Assembly: GCA_011389515.1 (NCBI GenBank)
Contig: JAABUA010000001.1
Coordinates: forward strand, 53,231-117,230
DNA: 64,000 bases
Source of the DNA: Desulfobacteraceae bacterium
GTDB lineage: Bacteria > Desulfobacterota > Desulfobacteria > Desulfobacterales > Desulfosalsimonadaceae
Reading direction: 5' to 3'
The notes beneath the pieces were generated by a model. It saw nothing but the letters and a program-made list of their open reading frames with translations. It made no database searches and was not told the origin of the DNA. Positions 53,692 through 62,721 of the stretch are shown one piece after another. The position numbers and the translations under genes are program-made. How positions within the stretch are numbered: the stretch's first letter is position 1; the number at the start of each line of letters is the position of its first letter.

Positions 53692-54525
53692 TCACAACTC
53701 CGGCGGTTGTCGTGACAGGGCGCGGATCTCATCGCGCAAGGCGATCACCTCATCACGCACCGCGGCCAATTGTTTGGCCCCCGCCACTTCGGCGTCGCTA
53801 CTATCGGCGTCGCGGCCGACGAAGAAGGTGGCGAGCGCCGCTGTCATGTAGCCGAAGACACCGAAGGCATACAGCGCCAGAAAGACGCAAAGTACGCGCC
53901 CCTCGGCCGTCTGCGGCCAGAAATCCGAGCCCATCGTCGTCATGATCATAGCGGTCCACCACAGCGACTCGACGTAGCTGTTCGGGCCGCCTGGCACCTC
54001 GTTCTCGAAAGCGTACATCCCGGCCGCGCCGGCGAGCGTGACCAGCACTGTGAGGGTGACCACATATCCGAACCCCCGTCGGCTCAGGCTCGCGCCTAGC
54101 GCCTTCATCCCTCGGTTCATCGAACTGACGACGCGGACCAGCCGCAACCCCCGCCCCGCCCTGGCAAGTCGGAGCAGCCGAAACGCGCGGAAGACGCGAA
54201 AAATCCGCAGCGCGGGGAGCAGCAGCGAAATGGCGGTCAGCCAGTTACCCTTGAGGTAATCGATCTTGTCCGGGGCCAGGACCAACTTCACAGCGAAATC
54301 GATAATGAAGACGACCCAGATAGTCGTGCCGAGAAAATAAAACATCAGGATCTCGCCCCGAACCAGCTCCACTATCAACAGCACCAGCCACACGAAAGCG
54401 AGAACGATCATCGGTGTTTCCAGCCAGCCCTCCAAACGCTCGAGCAGCTCGTATCGCTCCCGTTTCAGCTCTTCCGCGTCCATGGATTTCGCGTCAGAAT
54501 TTTCGTTCGTGCCCTTGTCGCTCAT
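53692..54525 (-). CDS. voltage-gated ion channel-like protein with atypical filter
   Basis: 277 residues from ATG 54525 (54549 also in frame). Layout of a voltage-gated cation channel: S1-S3 helices, an arginine-rich S4 (RIFRVFRAFRLLRLARAGRGLRLVR) and a pore with MTTMGSDFWP where K+ channels have TxGYG; Gly-Ser-Asp replaces Gly-Tyr-Gly-Asp. A short coiled coil ends the protein. The gene is visibly GC-richer than its neighbours, hinting at separate origin. Its start is close to the DUF421 gene end (54546). Confidence 0.85.
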   Translation of the reverse strand: MSDKGTNENSDAKSMDAEELKRERYELLERLEGWLETPMIVLAFVWLVLLIVELVRGEILMFYFLGTTIWVVFIIDFAVKLVLAPDKIDYLKGNWLTAISLLLPALRIFRVFRAFRLLRLARAGRGLRLVRVVSSMNRGMKALGASLSRRGFGYVVTLTVLVTLAGAAGMYAFENEVPGGPNSYVESLWWTAMIMTTMGSDFWPQTAEGRVLCVFLALYAFGVFGYMTAALATFFVGRDADSSDAEVAGAKQLAAVRDEVIALRDEIRALSRQPPEL

Positions 54526-54545
54526 CGGATGTCCCCGGTGCCGTT

Positions 54546-55133
54546 TCATGTATCTTCACTCAATTCAAGCCTCACGGTTTGTATTCCTTCCCGCACTGTG
54601 ATCTCCGTGACAGACACTTTCTTCTTCTTTTCACGTGGAATGACGCTGATATCGCCGCTGCGTTCAAATCGCGCTACTTTGACTTTACTGGAGTCGATGA
54701 CCTTGCCGTTGGTGTACAGCGCCATCTCCAGATCTTTCTTGCTGATGTGACTCTTGCGCATATTATCCCACTGGATCTCGCCGTCTTTTATAAGAATCTT
54801 CGCATCGCCCTTTGTGAACGAGCCAATCCAGTCGGAGTAGTAGGCAGCAACGGCAAAAAGCGAGTGGATGCCGACCAATATCACGCCTGCTCCGATGGTT
54901 GGTAAGATTGGAGCGTTCCCGGTGATGGCGCGACTTAGCACGGAACCTAAGATAATGCCCAACATCATATCGAACGCTGTGTTCTTGCCCATGAATCGCT
55001 TTTGACCAAGCTTTACCAGTAGAATTCCAATAATGTAGATGATAAAGGCGCGCACCCCCATCTGCCATATGGTCAAGTCATCATTGCCCACTCCAATCAC
55101 ACTGAACATACTACTCAGAAGTTCTTGAAGCAT
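54546..55133 (-). CDS. DUF421 (YetF-type) membrane protein, copy 1
   Basis: 195 residues: three N-terminal helices (~25-100), then the soluble DUF421 domain with KDGEIQWDNMRKSHISKKDLEMALYTNG and a long strand-rich tail. These proteins are common in stress-responsive loci but their biochemical role is unknown. It lies downstream of a second DUF421 gene on the same strand, 33 bp away. Confidence 0.87.
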   Translation of the reverse strand: MLQELLSSMFSVIGVGNDDLTIWQMGVRAFIIYIIGILLVKLGQKRFMGKNTAFDMMLGIILGSVLSRAITGNAPILPTIGAGVILVGIHSLFAVAAYYSDWIGSFTKGDAKILIKDGEIQWDNMRKSHISKKDLEMALYTNGKVIDSSKVKVARFERSGDISVIPREKKKKVSVTEITVREGIQTVRLELSEDT

Positions 55134-55166
55134 CCTTTCGTCCTTTCCATTATTATTTATGGCTGT

Positions 55167-55688
55167 CTACCGATCGATGCGCTTCGTTCCCTGCAACAAT
55201 TCCTCCGCGCACACATCGCCGTGAAGCACCGAAACATCGCCAGTCGTTTCCAGTATAACGGCGCGGACCTGAGACAGGTCAAGAACGTTTGCCTCGCGAA
55301 GCTTGGCGATCAGATCGTCTTTTGCGACGCGTGTATTGATAAGCGCCTCGTGGATGATCACTCCGTCGCGCATCAGCACGACTGGACTGTTTTGCACAAT
55401 CGTTTCGAATGTGTTCGAAGCCTGGCGGAGTCGCGCGGATAGATATTGTACGAGGAACAAAGCAGCCATGGCTGAAAGCGTTTGTGCGAAGGCAGTCCAA
55501 TTTGTTGATTGGCTCGAGCTGGCAAGCAAAGACCCCATCGCCAACGTCATGACAAAGTCGAAATTCGTCATTTTCGAAAATGACCGTAACCCATTCACGC
55601 GCACGAGCACAACAACCCAGACCATGGCAAGTGAGGTCAGGACCAGCCCTCGGAGAAATACATCCAGTGTCGGATCGGCAATGAACAT
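55167..55688 (-). CDS. DUF421 (YetF-type) membrane protein, copy 2
   Basis: 173 residues with the same arrangement as copy 1 but a shorter tail: three helices, then VLMRDGVIIHEALINTRVAKDDLIAKLREANVLDLSQVRAVILETTGDVSV. Sequence divergence from copy 1 is high, so the two are old paralogues. Confidence 0.87.
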   Translation of the reverse strand: MFIADPTLDVFLRGLVLTSLAMVWVVVLVRVNGLRSFSKMTNFDFVMTLAMGSLLASSSQSTNWTAFAQTLSAMAALFLVQYLSARLRQASNTFETIVQNSPVVLMRDGVIIHEALINTRVAKDDLIAKLREANVLDLSQVRAVILETTGDVSVLHGDVCAEELLQGTKRIDR

Positions 55689-55936
55689 GGTAGAACTCCC
55701 TTTCTTAAATTCTGAATCATTTCTTCAGTCTTAGCGCATAACGGCGGGGCTTGATTTGCATTCATGCCTTGATCTCGAACACGGGGTCATCAAGCTTGGG
55801 ATTACCCTATGCGCGAAAATCCGAACAATGCTGCCAGTGGGTGCTGTCGGCCTTAAATAGTGGCTCTCAACAAACCGGAGGTTGTGTGCAACAGAGCGGA
55901 TGGTCCGAGGCTTGGTTGTTGAGGCCGATTGATCGT

Positions 55937-56494
55937 TCATTGCAGCACCTGTTCGATCTCGCGCTCCATTTCGGGTGTTATCTCGGTGGAACGAGGGGGA
56001 AGCTTCGCCTCACCCTGTTCTCCATTTCGTGCAATATCATTTAGGAGCAGCTTCATCTGGGCGATTTCGCGGACCTGAGCCTCAATAATCTTGTCCGCCA
56101 GCTTGCGAACGCGTGGATCGCTGATACTCGCATTCCGCGAGTTGTTTATGGCAATTGAGTGGTGGGGGATCATAGACTTCATAAAGTCGACATCCCCGAT
56201 TAGCGACTGGCTTCTATTCGCGAACAGCAAAATCACGGCGAACAGTGTGGCCAAAACAAGAACCGCGATTTTGGTTCCGACCCCCTTGTACATAGACCAC
56301 ATGAAAGACAGCATCACGATGATCATGACGCACCCCATAACCAATGAGGCGATCAGACGGTTTAAACTGAACATTGCGTGGTCGAATGAGTAGACGAGCT
56401 GATACATCAAGAAAATCATGATGAAAGTCGAGGTTACGATCATCGCCGCAAATCGGCTCCAGCCCATTCCCATCATCTGCTTTTGATGGTCCAT
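55937..56494 (-). CDS. DUF305-family membrane protein
   Basis: 185 residues from ATG 56494 with GGAGGAG upstream. Three hydrophobic helices (~10-100) are followed by DUF305 with the metal-binding-like [34 protein letters not shown]. The HH and later His residues suggest copper or another metal, as proposed for this family. Confidence 0.85.
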   Translation of the reverse strand: MDHQKQMMGMGWSRFAAMIVTSTFIMIFLMYQLVYSFDHAMFSLNRLIASLVMGCVMIIVMLSFMWSMYKGVGTKIAVLVLATLFAVILLFANRSQSLIGDVDFMKSMIPHHSIAINNSRNASISDPRVRKLADKIIEAQVREIAQMKLLLNDIARNGEQGEAKLPPRSTEITPEMEREIEQVLQ

Positions 56495-56625
56495 TTTTGC
56501 TCCTCCGCCGCTTGTGAAGTTGAGTCTAAAGGGCTGCTCAGGGGGCGGCACGCTTTTTGCCGTCTCCTGAAGCAGCGGTGTACCAACATTCTCCTTGGTT
56601 GAACAGTAATTGTAATCACAAAAAT

Positions 56626-56811
56626 TTATATATGCATTTTATTTTCACTCGTTTTTGCAAGGAAGCAACATACCGATTCTTCCTTTTTTTTCCATTCAGG
56701 CAATTTTTCGACACCTTTGTGTAATTCCCCAGTGGTTTGTGTCCCTTGCAGCCCGTCAATGAAGATGGTAACATCAAAATTCTGAAACGGAATATCTGCA
56801 AACCAATGCAT
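56626..56811 (-). CDS. possible small hypothetical protein
   Basis: 61 codons, ATG 56811, in a stretch without other features, divergent from the radical SAM gene. The composition is protein-like but there is no ribosome-binding site and no recognised family. A second overlapping frame (56616-56846) is less plausible. Confidence 0.25.
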   Translation of the reverse strand: MHWFADIPFQNFDVTIFIDGLQGTQTTGELHKGVEKLPEWKKKEESVCCFLAKTSENKMHI

Positions 56812-56827
56812 CGGATTGAATAAATAT

Positions 56828-57703
56828 ATGCGATATGAAGGACCAATATACAGACCGCCCAGCGAGGCTGACAGCCTGCTGATTCAGGCGACCGTCGGTT
56901 GCCCCCACAACCGATGCACCTTCTGCATGGTCTACAAAAAAGGCCTCCGGTTCAAGGTGCGGCCGGCCAGCGAAATCATAGAAGATCTCAATGCAGCAAG
57001 GGCACAATTGGGAGATTGGTCGGGCACGATTTTTTTCCCGGCAGGGAACACGATTGCCGCGCCCACAAATATCCTTGTGGAGGTGTTTTCAGCTGCCCGA
57101 CAGATTTTCCCGAAAGTAAAACGCATGACAGTGTATGGGTCAGCCCAGTATGTCATTGAAAAGCAGGAAGCCGGTCTTCGGCGCCTGGCTGAAGCCGGCC
57201 TGACCCGGATTCATCTTGGGCTTGAAAGCGGCCATGACGATGTTTTGTCTGAAATAAAAAAAGGGGTTGATCGGGCAGGACAGATAGAAGCCGGCAGGTT
57301 GTTGAACAAAACCGGCATTGAAAACAGTGTTTACATTATTTTGGGGATTGCCGGCAAGGCCTTGAGCCGGGAACATGCTGCAGCGACCGCCTCCGCGCTG
57401 AACCAGATTGCGCCGCAATACGTCCGCCTCCGTACATTTGTACCCAAAACAAACACAATCTTGCTGCGCAAGGTGAAAAAAGGGGACTTTATCATGGCCG
57501 GGCCTCACGAAGTGCTCAGGGAAACGAAAACCCTGCTTGAAAACCTCACAAGTTCAACAAGCCTGAGAAGCGACCACTACACCAATTACATAAACCTGGA
57601 GGGCGAGCTTCCCATGGACAAGCAACGCCTGCTTCAGGAAATCGACCATGCCCTAAAACGCGATAAAAGCACCTTCCGCCCGTTCTTTATCGGTAACCAG
57701 TAG
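56828..57703 (+). CDS. radical SAM protein with CX4CX2C motif
   Basis: 291 residues from ATG 56828 (TTG 56816 also in frame; neither has a clear Shine-Dalgarno). The cluster motif is GCPHNRCTFCMVYKKG, CX4CX2C rather than the common CX3CX2C. Further motifs are FFPAGNTI and RIHLGLESGHDDVL. The C-terminal region resembles B12-independent radical SAM proteins of anaerobes. Substrate unknown. Confidence 0.83.
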   Translation: MRYEGPIYRPPSEADSLLIQATVGCPHNRCTFCMVYKKGLRFKVRPASEIIEDLNAARAQLGDWSGTIFFPAGNTIAAPTNILVEVFSAARQIFPKVKRMTVYGSAQYVIEKQEAGLRRLAEAGLTRIHLGLESGHDDVLSEIKKGVDRAGQIEAGRLLNKTGIENSVYIILGIAGKALSREHAAATASALNQIAPQYVRLRTFVPKTNTILLRKVKKGDFIMAGPHEVLRETKTLLENLTSSTSLRSDHYTNYINLEGELPMDKQRLLQEIDHALKRDKSTFRPFFIGNQ

Positions 57704-57801
57704 TCAGCAATATCAAACGATGAACGGACATCATCTGTAAAATTTATCCTGTGCCCAATTCCGGAGATTGTTGACGGTGTATTCTTCAATGCGGTGATAT
57801 G

Positions 57802-57999
57802 ACCGCGCACAGGGGCATCCCCCACCCCGGCAGGGGTGACATAATATAGCCGGTGGTTTCAACCACCGGTTGATAATTGACCCAACAAAACCAGAGTCCC
57901 GGAGGGACGACATAGCGTGAATATCCTTTGTGTCGTCCCTTAAGGACTCAGGGTTTAATGAGGCATAACCAGAACCGGTGGTTGAAACCACCGGCTATA
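57802..57999. repeat. 197-bp duplicated block, copy 1
   Basis: Matches 58192-58388 except for a 1-bp indel (aggggcat versus agggcat) and a g/a change (tagcgtg versus taacgtg). It contains two copies of the CCGGTGG palindrome facing each other and a gtcgtccctt/agggacgac pair, forming a long imperfect inverted structure. Confidence 0.9.
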
Positions 58000-58191
58000 C
58001 GCTTGTGCCCCTCCGGGGCATTCAAACCTATACGCTCATTCCCTTTAAACCTGTACGCACATGCCCCGCAGGGGCATATAAAAACCGGTTTTGTGATCAA
58101 ACCCTACCGATAATCCCCGGAGGGGATATGTAATATAGCCGGTGGTTTCAACCACCGGTTAAATATGATTACATAATGTGTTGAGGACAAA

Positions 58192-58388
58192 ACCGCGCAC
58201 AGGGCATCCCCCACCCCGGCAGGGGTGACATAATATAGCCGGTGGTTTCAACCACCGGTTGATAATTGACCCAACAAAACCAGAGTCCCGGAGGGACGAC
58301 ATAACGTGAATATCCTTTGTGTCGTCCCTTAAGGACTCAGGGTTTAATGAGGCATAACCAGAACCGGTGGTTGAAACCACCGGCTATA
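58192..58388. repeat. 197-bp duplicated block, copy 2
   Basis: See copy 1; the high identity points to recent duplication or gene conversion. No transposase gene is nearby. Confidence 0.9.
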
Positions 58389-58576
58389 TTATTTATCCCC
58401 TTCGGGGATGGGAGGTGTAAACTTTCTTATGTCTTTATCATACCCGAGAGGACACCCGCGCGTGCATTTAACTCAGAAAGATCTTACCTTTTCGATTTAA
58501 AGAACAATATGACTCGCGGCGTTATGCAAGTACCTAACCGGACAACACTGAATTTTTTATACTCCTTTAGACTCCA

Positions 58577-59443
58577 ATGATCAGTAAATCAACTTTGTTG
58601 CATCTGCGAATTCCCTTTTCAGTATTTCTGATGCCCGTATTTTTATTTGCATTGGGCATAAGTATCAACCCATCCGGTTTCCAGATTGTTTTGACCTTCC
58701 TTGTGTTGCATCTTTTCATTTACCCGGCCAGTAATGGGTACAATAGTTTTTTCGATAAAGATGAGAAAAGTATCGGCGGCCTGAAACATCCCCCTGAGGT
58801 GGAGAAAGATCTATATACCACATCTCTGGTCTTTGAGGGAGTGGGCATACTATTGGCTCTCTTAATCAGCTGGCAGTTTGCAGTAATGGTGTTTATTTAC
58901 GGCGTCATAAGCAAGGCCTATAGCCATCCCTCCATCAGAATTAAGAAGTATCCCTGGCTGAGCTGGCTGATCGCCGGGATTTTCCAGGGGTTTTTTACAT
59001 TCTGGATGTGCTACATAGCGCTCAATGACAGCGGATTTGACATAATTTTGCAAGCGGATATATTTATTCCGGCCGTATTGAGCACCTTGATTTTGATGGG
59101 GTTTTATCCCCTGACGCAGATTTATCAACACGAAGAGGACAACAAGAGAGGTGATCTTACCTTAAGCTATCTTCTCGGAATAAGAGGAACTTTTATCTTC
59201 TCTGCCGCCGTTTTCCTGGTCGCGATACTTGGCTTCTTGGTGTATTTCAAGTGGTTTTTCGGCTGGCAATTGTTTTTTCTCTTCCTGCTTTTTATAATGC
59301 CTGTTTTGGCCTATTTTAACTTCTGGTTTCTGAAAGTAAAAAAAAAACCGGCAAAGGCGGATTACAGCCATACAATGCGTCTGAGCATGATTTCATCGCT
59401 GTCCCTGAGCATCTTTTTTATTTTGCTTTATTTTGCAAAATAG
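58577..59443 (+). CDS. UbiA-family prenyltransferase
   Basis: 288 residues with about nine transmembrane helices. The two aspartate-rich prenyl-diphosphate motifs are NGYNSFFDKDEKSIGG (NxxxDxxxD type) and QHEEDNKRGDLTLSYLLG. It would attach a prenyl group to an aromatic or other acceptor in the membrane. Upstream lies the repeat array; ATG 58577 has no strong ribosome-binding site. Confidence 0.88.
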   Translation: MISKSTLLHLRIPFSVFLMPVFLFALGISINPSGFQIVLTFLVLHLFIYPASNGYNSFFDKDEKSIGGLKHPPEVEKDLYTTSLVFEGVGILLALLISWQFAVMVFIYGVISKAYSHPSIRIKKYPWLSWLIAGIFQGFFTFWMCYIALNDSGFDIILQADIFIPAVLSTLILMGFYPLTQIYQHEEDNKRGDLTLSYLLGIRGTFIFSAAVFLVAILGFLVYFKWFFGWQLFFLFLLFIMPVLAYFNFWFLKVKKKPAKADYSHTMRLSMISSLSLSIFFILLYFAK

Positions 59444-59450
59444 CACTATT

Positions 59451-59602
59451 GATAGCGCCGTAAAAAGTCCAATATCTGCGTTACGCGCAATTTCTCAGAA
59501 TTTTACGTACGGCTAAGTACCCTGCATTCTTCGAAATTACGCAAGCCTTGATCTTGAACTTTTTACGGCGCCATCTGAAATCAGACTTTTTACGAGTTCA
59601 TC
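59451..59602. repeat. MITE-like element, copy U
   Basis: About 125 bp core like 36966-37090 (gatagcgccgtaaaaa ... tttttacggcgccatc) plus a 27-bp tail ending gagttcatc, whose complement recurs at 32459-32490. Inverted ends and no coding capacity. Confidence 0.8.
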
Positions 59603-59769
59603 ACTATTGTCCAGAATAAAATTTCAGCGGATTCCGGAGAAGTCTTTTTGTTCGCAGCTTGAGCAGATACGCCGATTCCCCTGAATTTCAGATTGGCTTG
59701 CGTGCACTTTGGCCAGCCCATTTGGTCTATCCAAAATGGGTACCAATTGATATTGGGCACGGTGGAGTG

Positions 59770-59816
59770 CCCGGTTATCATCCTACCAGCAGCACTTTCA
59801 TTGGGTTTCCTTTCAT
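59770..59816 (-). pseudogene. decayed start of a response regulator gene
   Basis: ATG 59816 overlaps the kinase stop (ATGA). The frame reads MKGNPMKVLLV, then GGATGA; removing one G (59783) gives DDNRAL, the typical start of a receiver domain. After that no receiver sequence is seen, so the gene is both frameshifted and truncated; the MITE-like element starts about 170 bp downstream. Confidence 0.45.
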
Positions 59817-61504
59817 TGGTTAACGATTGGCACAACCAGCGTCAGCACAGTCCCGCCTCCCGGCATCGAGGCAATTTTCAACGACCCGCCGATTTGAGCC
59901 ATTCTTTCCCGCATGAAAACCAGGCCGAAGTGGCCGTCATGGCCTCGTTCAAGCCGGCTGGCATCAAAACCATTCCCATCATCGGTAATGGAAATTTGCG
60001 CCATACTGCCGTTCCGTTCCATGCAGACGCGCAAATTACAGGCGCCGCTGTGTTTACGAGCGTTTGTGAGGCCCTCCTGGATCGCTCGCAACAACTGGGC
60101 TCCGGTTTCGGGATCCAACGTATTTTCATCGATGCCGTCGGATAGCAAGAGTTCAGTCCGGATGCCGTAATTGACCTGAAATCGATCGATATATTCCTTG
60201 AGGGCCGGAAGGAAAGACCATTGCCGACCCTTGCCGGTTTTAAGACTGAGAATCGATTCCCGAACATCAGCCTGGGCGTCTTTGGTCACTTCCACAAGCC
60301 GTTCGAGCAGCGTTCCGGCTTTTTCATGATTGCCGTCATGCATCCATTTAAGGGCGGTTTGCGTCTGCATACACACATACCCAAGGGTCTGACCGATGCC
60401 GTCGTGAAGTTCCCGGGCCAGCCGCTCTCTCTCCTGCAGCGCGGCGACCTTATTTTGCTGTTCGAGGATCCGGGTCTGTGCGCGCTTCTGCTCCGTAATG
60501 TCATGCAGCAGGATCAAACGTCCAATAGGTTCATCACGGCGGCCTTTCAGAACGGACTGATTCAGTCGGTAATGCCGGGCTGAGTTTTCCTTTTCCAGGG
60601 ATATTTCCATATGGGCTGTTTCCGGATTTTCCATTTGTTTTAAATCGCCCGCAAGCACAGGCAGCAAATCTGCCAGGTGTTTATTACGAATGATATTATC
60701 CGGGATCCCAAACATTTCCGCCACCATAGGATTAGCATCAACAATACGGTCCTGTGAATCGAGCACGATGACTCCCTCCCGCATCTGCCGAAGCGCCGCC
60801 TTTTGCGCCGCCGCCACCGGATCGATGGCATGAAAGTGAAGGAGCGCTACGCCATAAATCACCGCCATCACCCCTATGGTGAAAATTACGGATTCCCCCG
60901 GCCCGATCAGTCCGGTGTCAAGTTTATCCATCACATATATGATACGCACAAAAATCTGGCCGCACACGATGATGGCCACGGGCAGGCGGTGCCCGGGGGA
61001 ATAAATGGCCAGCCAGATCAGCACCGCTAAATTAAGAAGACCCAGGAGATAGATATAACTGTTGAAGAACCAGTAGAGTCTTCCAGGGGATGAAACGACG
61101 TATCCGTTCATCCGGAAACCGGTCCATATGAGGTGATGCAAATCGTTGGTGATCATAAACACAACGCTCAGCAGGGGAACGATAAACAGGAGGATATACG
61201 TGCGGCGGTTTAACCATCGGCCCAGGCCTGCGTATTGCAGGATAAAAGAGGCGATGACGGCACCAACAGGCAGCTGCCAGATGTCCTGGAACTTTACCCA
61301 GAAAACTTTGGTGGAAAAATCCACGGCTGAAAGTTCCAGGATCGTCCCAATTATCCAAAATTCACAAAGAAGGCATGCAATGGCGAACGGTTTGGCCGCT
61401 GATATGTGTCGCCGACGCCAGGCATAGGAACCCAAATAGGCCACTATAGCGAATGTAATCAGGGCCGGCCAAATATCGGTAGTATAAGAATAGGGAAAAC
61501 GCAT
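59813..61504 (-). CDS. NarX/DesK-type sensor histidine kinase
   Basis: 563 residues: N-terminal 7TM-like region (~1-215), PAS domain (~235-345) and HisKA_3/HATPase domains. The phosphorylated histidine is in ERERLARELHDGIGQTL; the ATP-binding motifs are EGLTNARKHSG, ITDDGNGFD and GHFGLVFMRERMAQIGG. A LuxR-type response regulator is expected beside it but only a decayed start remains, so it may act on a regulator elsewhere or be orphaned. Confidence 0.9.
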   Translation of the reverse strand: MRFPYSYTTDIWPALITFAIVAYLGSYAWRRRHISAAKPFAIACLLCEFWIIGTILELSAVDFSTKVFWVKFQDIWQLPVGAVIASFILQYAGLGRWLNRRTYILLFIVPLLSVVFMITNDLHHLIWTGFRMNGYVVSSPGRLYWFFNSYIYLLGLLNLAVLIWLAIYSPGHRLPVAIIVCGQIFVRIIYVMDKLDTGLIGPGESVIFTIGVMAVIYGVALLHFHAIDPVAAAQKAALRQMREGVIVLDSQDRIVDANPMVAEMFGIPDNIIRNKHLADLLPVLAGDLKQMENPETAHMEISLEKENSARHYRLNQSVLKGRRDEPIGRLILLHDITEQKRAQTRILEQQNKVAALQERERLARELHDGIGQTLGYVCMQTQTALKWMHDGNHEKAGTLLERLVEVTKDAQADVRESILSLKTGKGRQWSFLPALKEYIDRFQVNYGIRTELLLSDGIDENTLDPETGAQLLRAIQEGLTNARKHSGACNLRVCMERNGSMAQISITDDGNGFDASRLERGHDGHFGLVFMRERMAQIGGSLKIASMPGGGTVLTLVVPIVNQ

Positions 61505-61692
61505 CGGGATAGCTCCGGAATCTGACAGGTGGAATTAACCAAGCATGCATTCGATAATGCGTTTATATGCTAAATTCCCTGAGAAACGATGCCATACCAG
61601 TTGCTGAAATACCTCAAAATTTCGGGGTGCGGCAATTTGAGATGTTCTGGCAACTCTCTAAATATACCACATAAGTGCCTGGAAAGCACAAT

Positions 61693-62295
61693 TCAATCCA
61701 CCCTTGACACCGCGTGCGCAATTCGTACAATTTCTTGAGCAATATTTTCAGGTGAAAGAACAAAATCTATACACCCGCTTGCTACTGCGCTCTCAGGCAT
61801 ATCTGGGTGCGCGGCTGTTTCAAGCTTCTGCGCGATGGTAATGCCCCCCACTTCTTTTATGCCGCACAGCGCTGCCGCCCCATCACCATCATAGCCAGAG
61901 ACAATGACAGCGATAAGTTTGCCGTCCCAGTTCTGCGTTAGAGAACGCAGAAAAACCGTAATCACGTCGGGCCATCCCCTGGGCTTTGATATCGGCTTCA
62001 GACGGAACTCTCCATCAAGAACGTGCAAATCACGGTTTTCCGGGATGATGTACACATGGTTGGGCTCGATAAGTAATCTTTCCGTGATCAGTTCAACCGG
62101 CATCCTTGTGTAGCGCGGGAGAATCTTGTCTAGCAGGGTGGCTAAGGTTCTCAGGTGATTTACGATGACGATAGCAACACCCATATCGGCCGGTAGATGC
62201 CGTAATAAAAGGGTATAGGCGTCGAGGCCACCGGCCGAACCGCCCACGCAAACGATAGGAAAGTCTTTTGCAACACTCTTACCTTTCATTGACAA
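61693..62295 (-). CDS. CheB-type methylesterase domain protein, copy 1
   Basis: 200 residues, the CheB methylesterase domain without a receiver domain. Catalytic residues Ser in VGGSAGG, His in NHLRTL and Asp in SGYDGDGA. Stand-alone CheB domains are known in signalling proteins; no chemotaxis genes are nearby. A second, nearly identical copy begins at 63832, implying duplication. Confidence 0.85.
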   Translation of the reverse strand: MSMKGKSVAKDFPIVCVGGSAGGLDAYTLLLRHLPADMGVAIVIVNHLRTLATLLDKILPRYTRMPVELITERLLIEPNHVYIIPENRDLHVLDGEFRLKPISKPRGWPDVITVFLRSLTQNWDGKLIAVIVSGYDGDGAAALCGIKEVGGITIAQKLETAAHPDMPESAVASGCIDFVLSPENIAQEIVRIAHAVSRVD

Positions 62296-62317
62296 TCACC
62301 CCCATGATACATGTTCA

Positions 62318-62629
62318 TCAGGCAGAGCCGACGGGTGCCGGCCACGATTTCATTGTCGGAAAAGGTGCTGTCAGGAAGAATTCCGCCTGCTGCTCATGAA
62401 CGCTCAGGCGATGCCCTTCGGATTCTTTTTTGGCCTCGATCACGCCGATGGGTATGCGCTCCACAAACAAAACGTAATCCGCAGGCCCCGCATCGGTCTG
62501 ATACTCCCGAACCGCGAGCCCCGGCCCAAGACCCCAGTTGATGGCCGTTTTATCCACAACCACCCAGCCGGCGCGCGCAAGCATTGCGTCGATGTTGTCT
62601 CGGGCTATTTGTTCGGGCGTTTTGTTCAT
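62318..62629 (-). pseudogene. hsdR: truncated type I restriction subunit R (HsdR N-terminus)
   Basis: 103 residues. The start MNKTPEQIARDNIDAMLARAGW and REYQTDAGPADYVLFVERIPIGVIEAKKE match the N-terminal nuclease region of HsdR, whose full length is about 900 residues or more. The sequence then departs into an unrelated tail (FFLTAPFPTMKSW...) and ends. The helicase region is absent. Confidence 0.75.
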
Positions 62630-62721
62630 ATGATGACTTTGTTCGTATCACATTACTGAAAGCTCACAGGCGCCTGCTGTTTGGGGTCCTGTGAAGCGTC
62701 GGGTTGGGTGATTTTCAAATT

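Larger units (their letters stand above)
57704..58576. repeat. palindromic repeat array
   Basis: About 870 bp without genes. It is built of small hairpins: five copies of CCGGTGGTTTCAACCACCGG or its complement (57851, 57975, 58139, 58239, 58364), gtcccgg-agggac hairpins and several cccc-gggg hairpins such as the one at 58393. A near-identical 197-bp block is repeated (57802-57999 and 58192-58388). The same modules recur at 63549-63773. Confidence 0.85.

Noticed and set aside
55731..55940. 69-residue frame on the minus strand between DUF421 and DUF305 genes
   Set aside because: Composition is not protein-like and no ribosome-binding site is visible; the spacer has no other recognisable feature.
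57704..58576. possible CRISPR array
   Set aside because: Units are nested palindromes of unequal spacing, not regular direct repeats with unique spacers, and no cas genes are present.
59590..59835. 81-residue frame on the minus strand after the histidine kinase
   Set aside because: No family, overlaps the kinase end and a MITE-like element; better explained by a decayed response regulator region.
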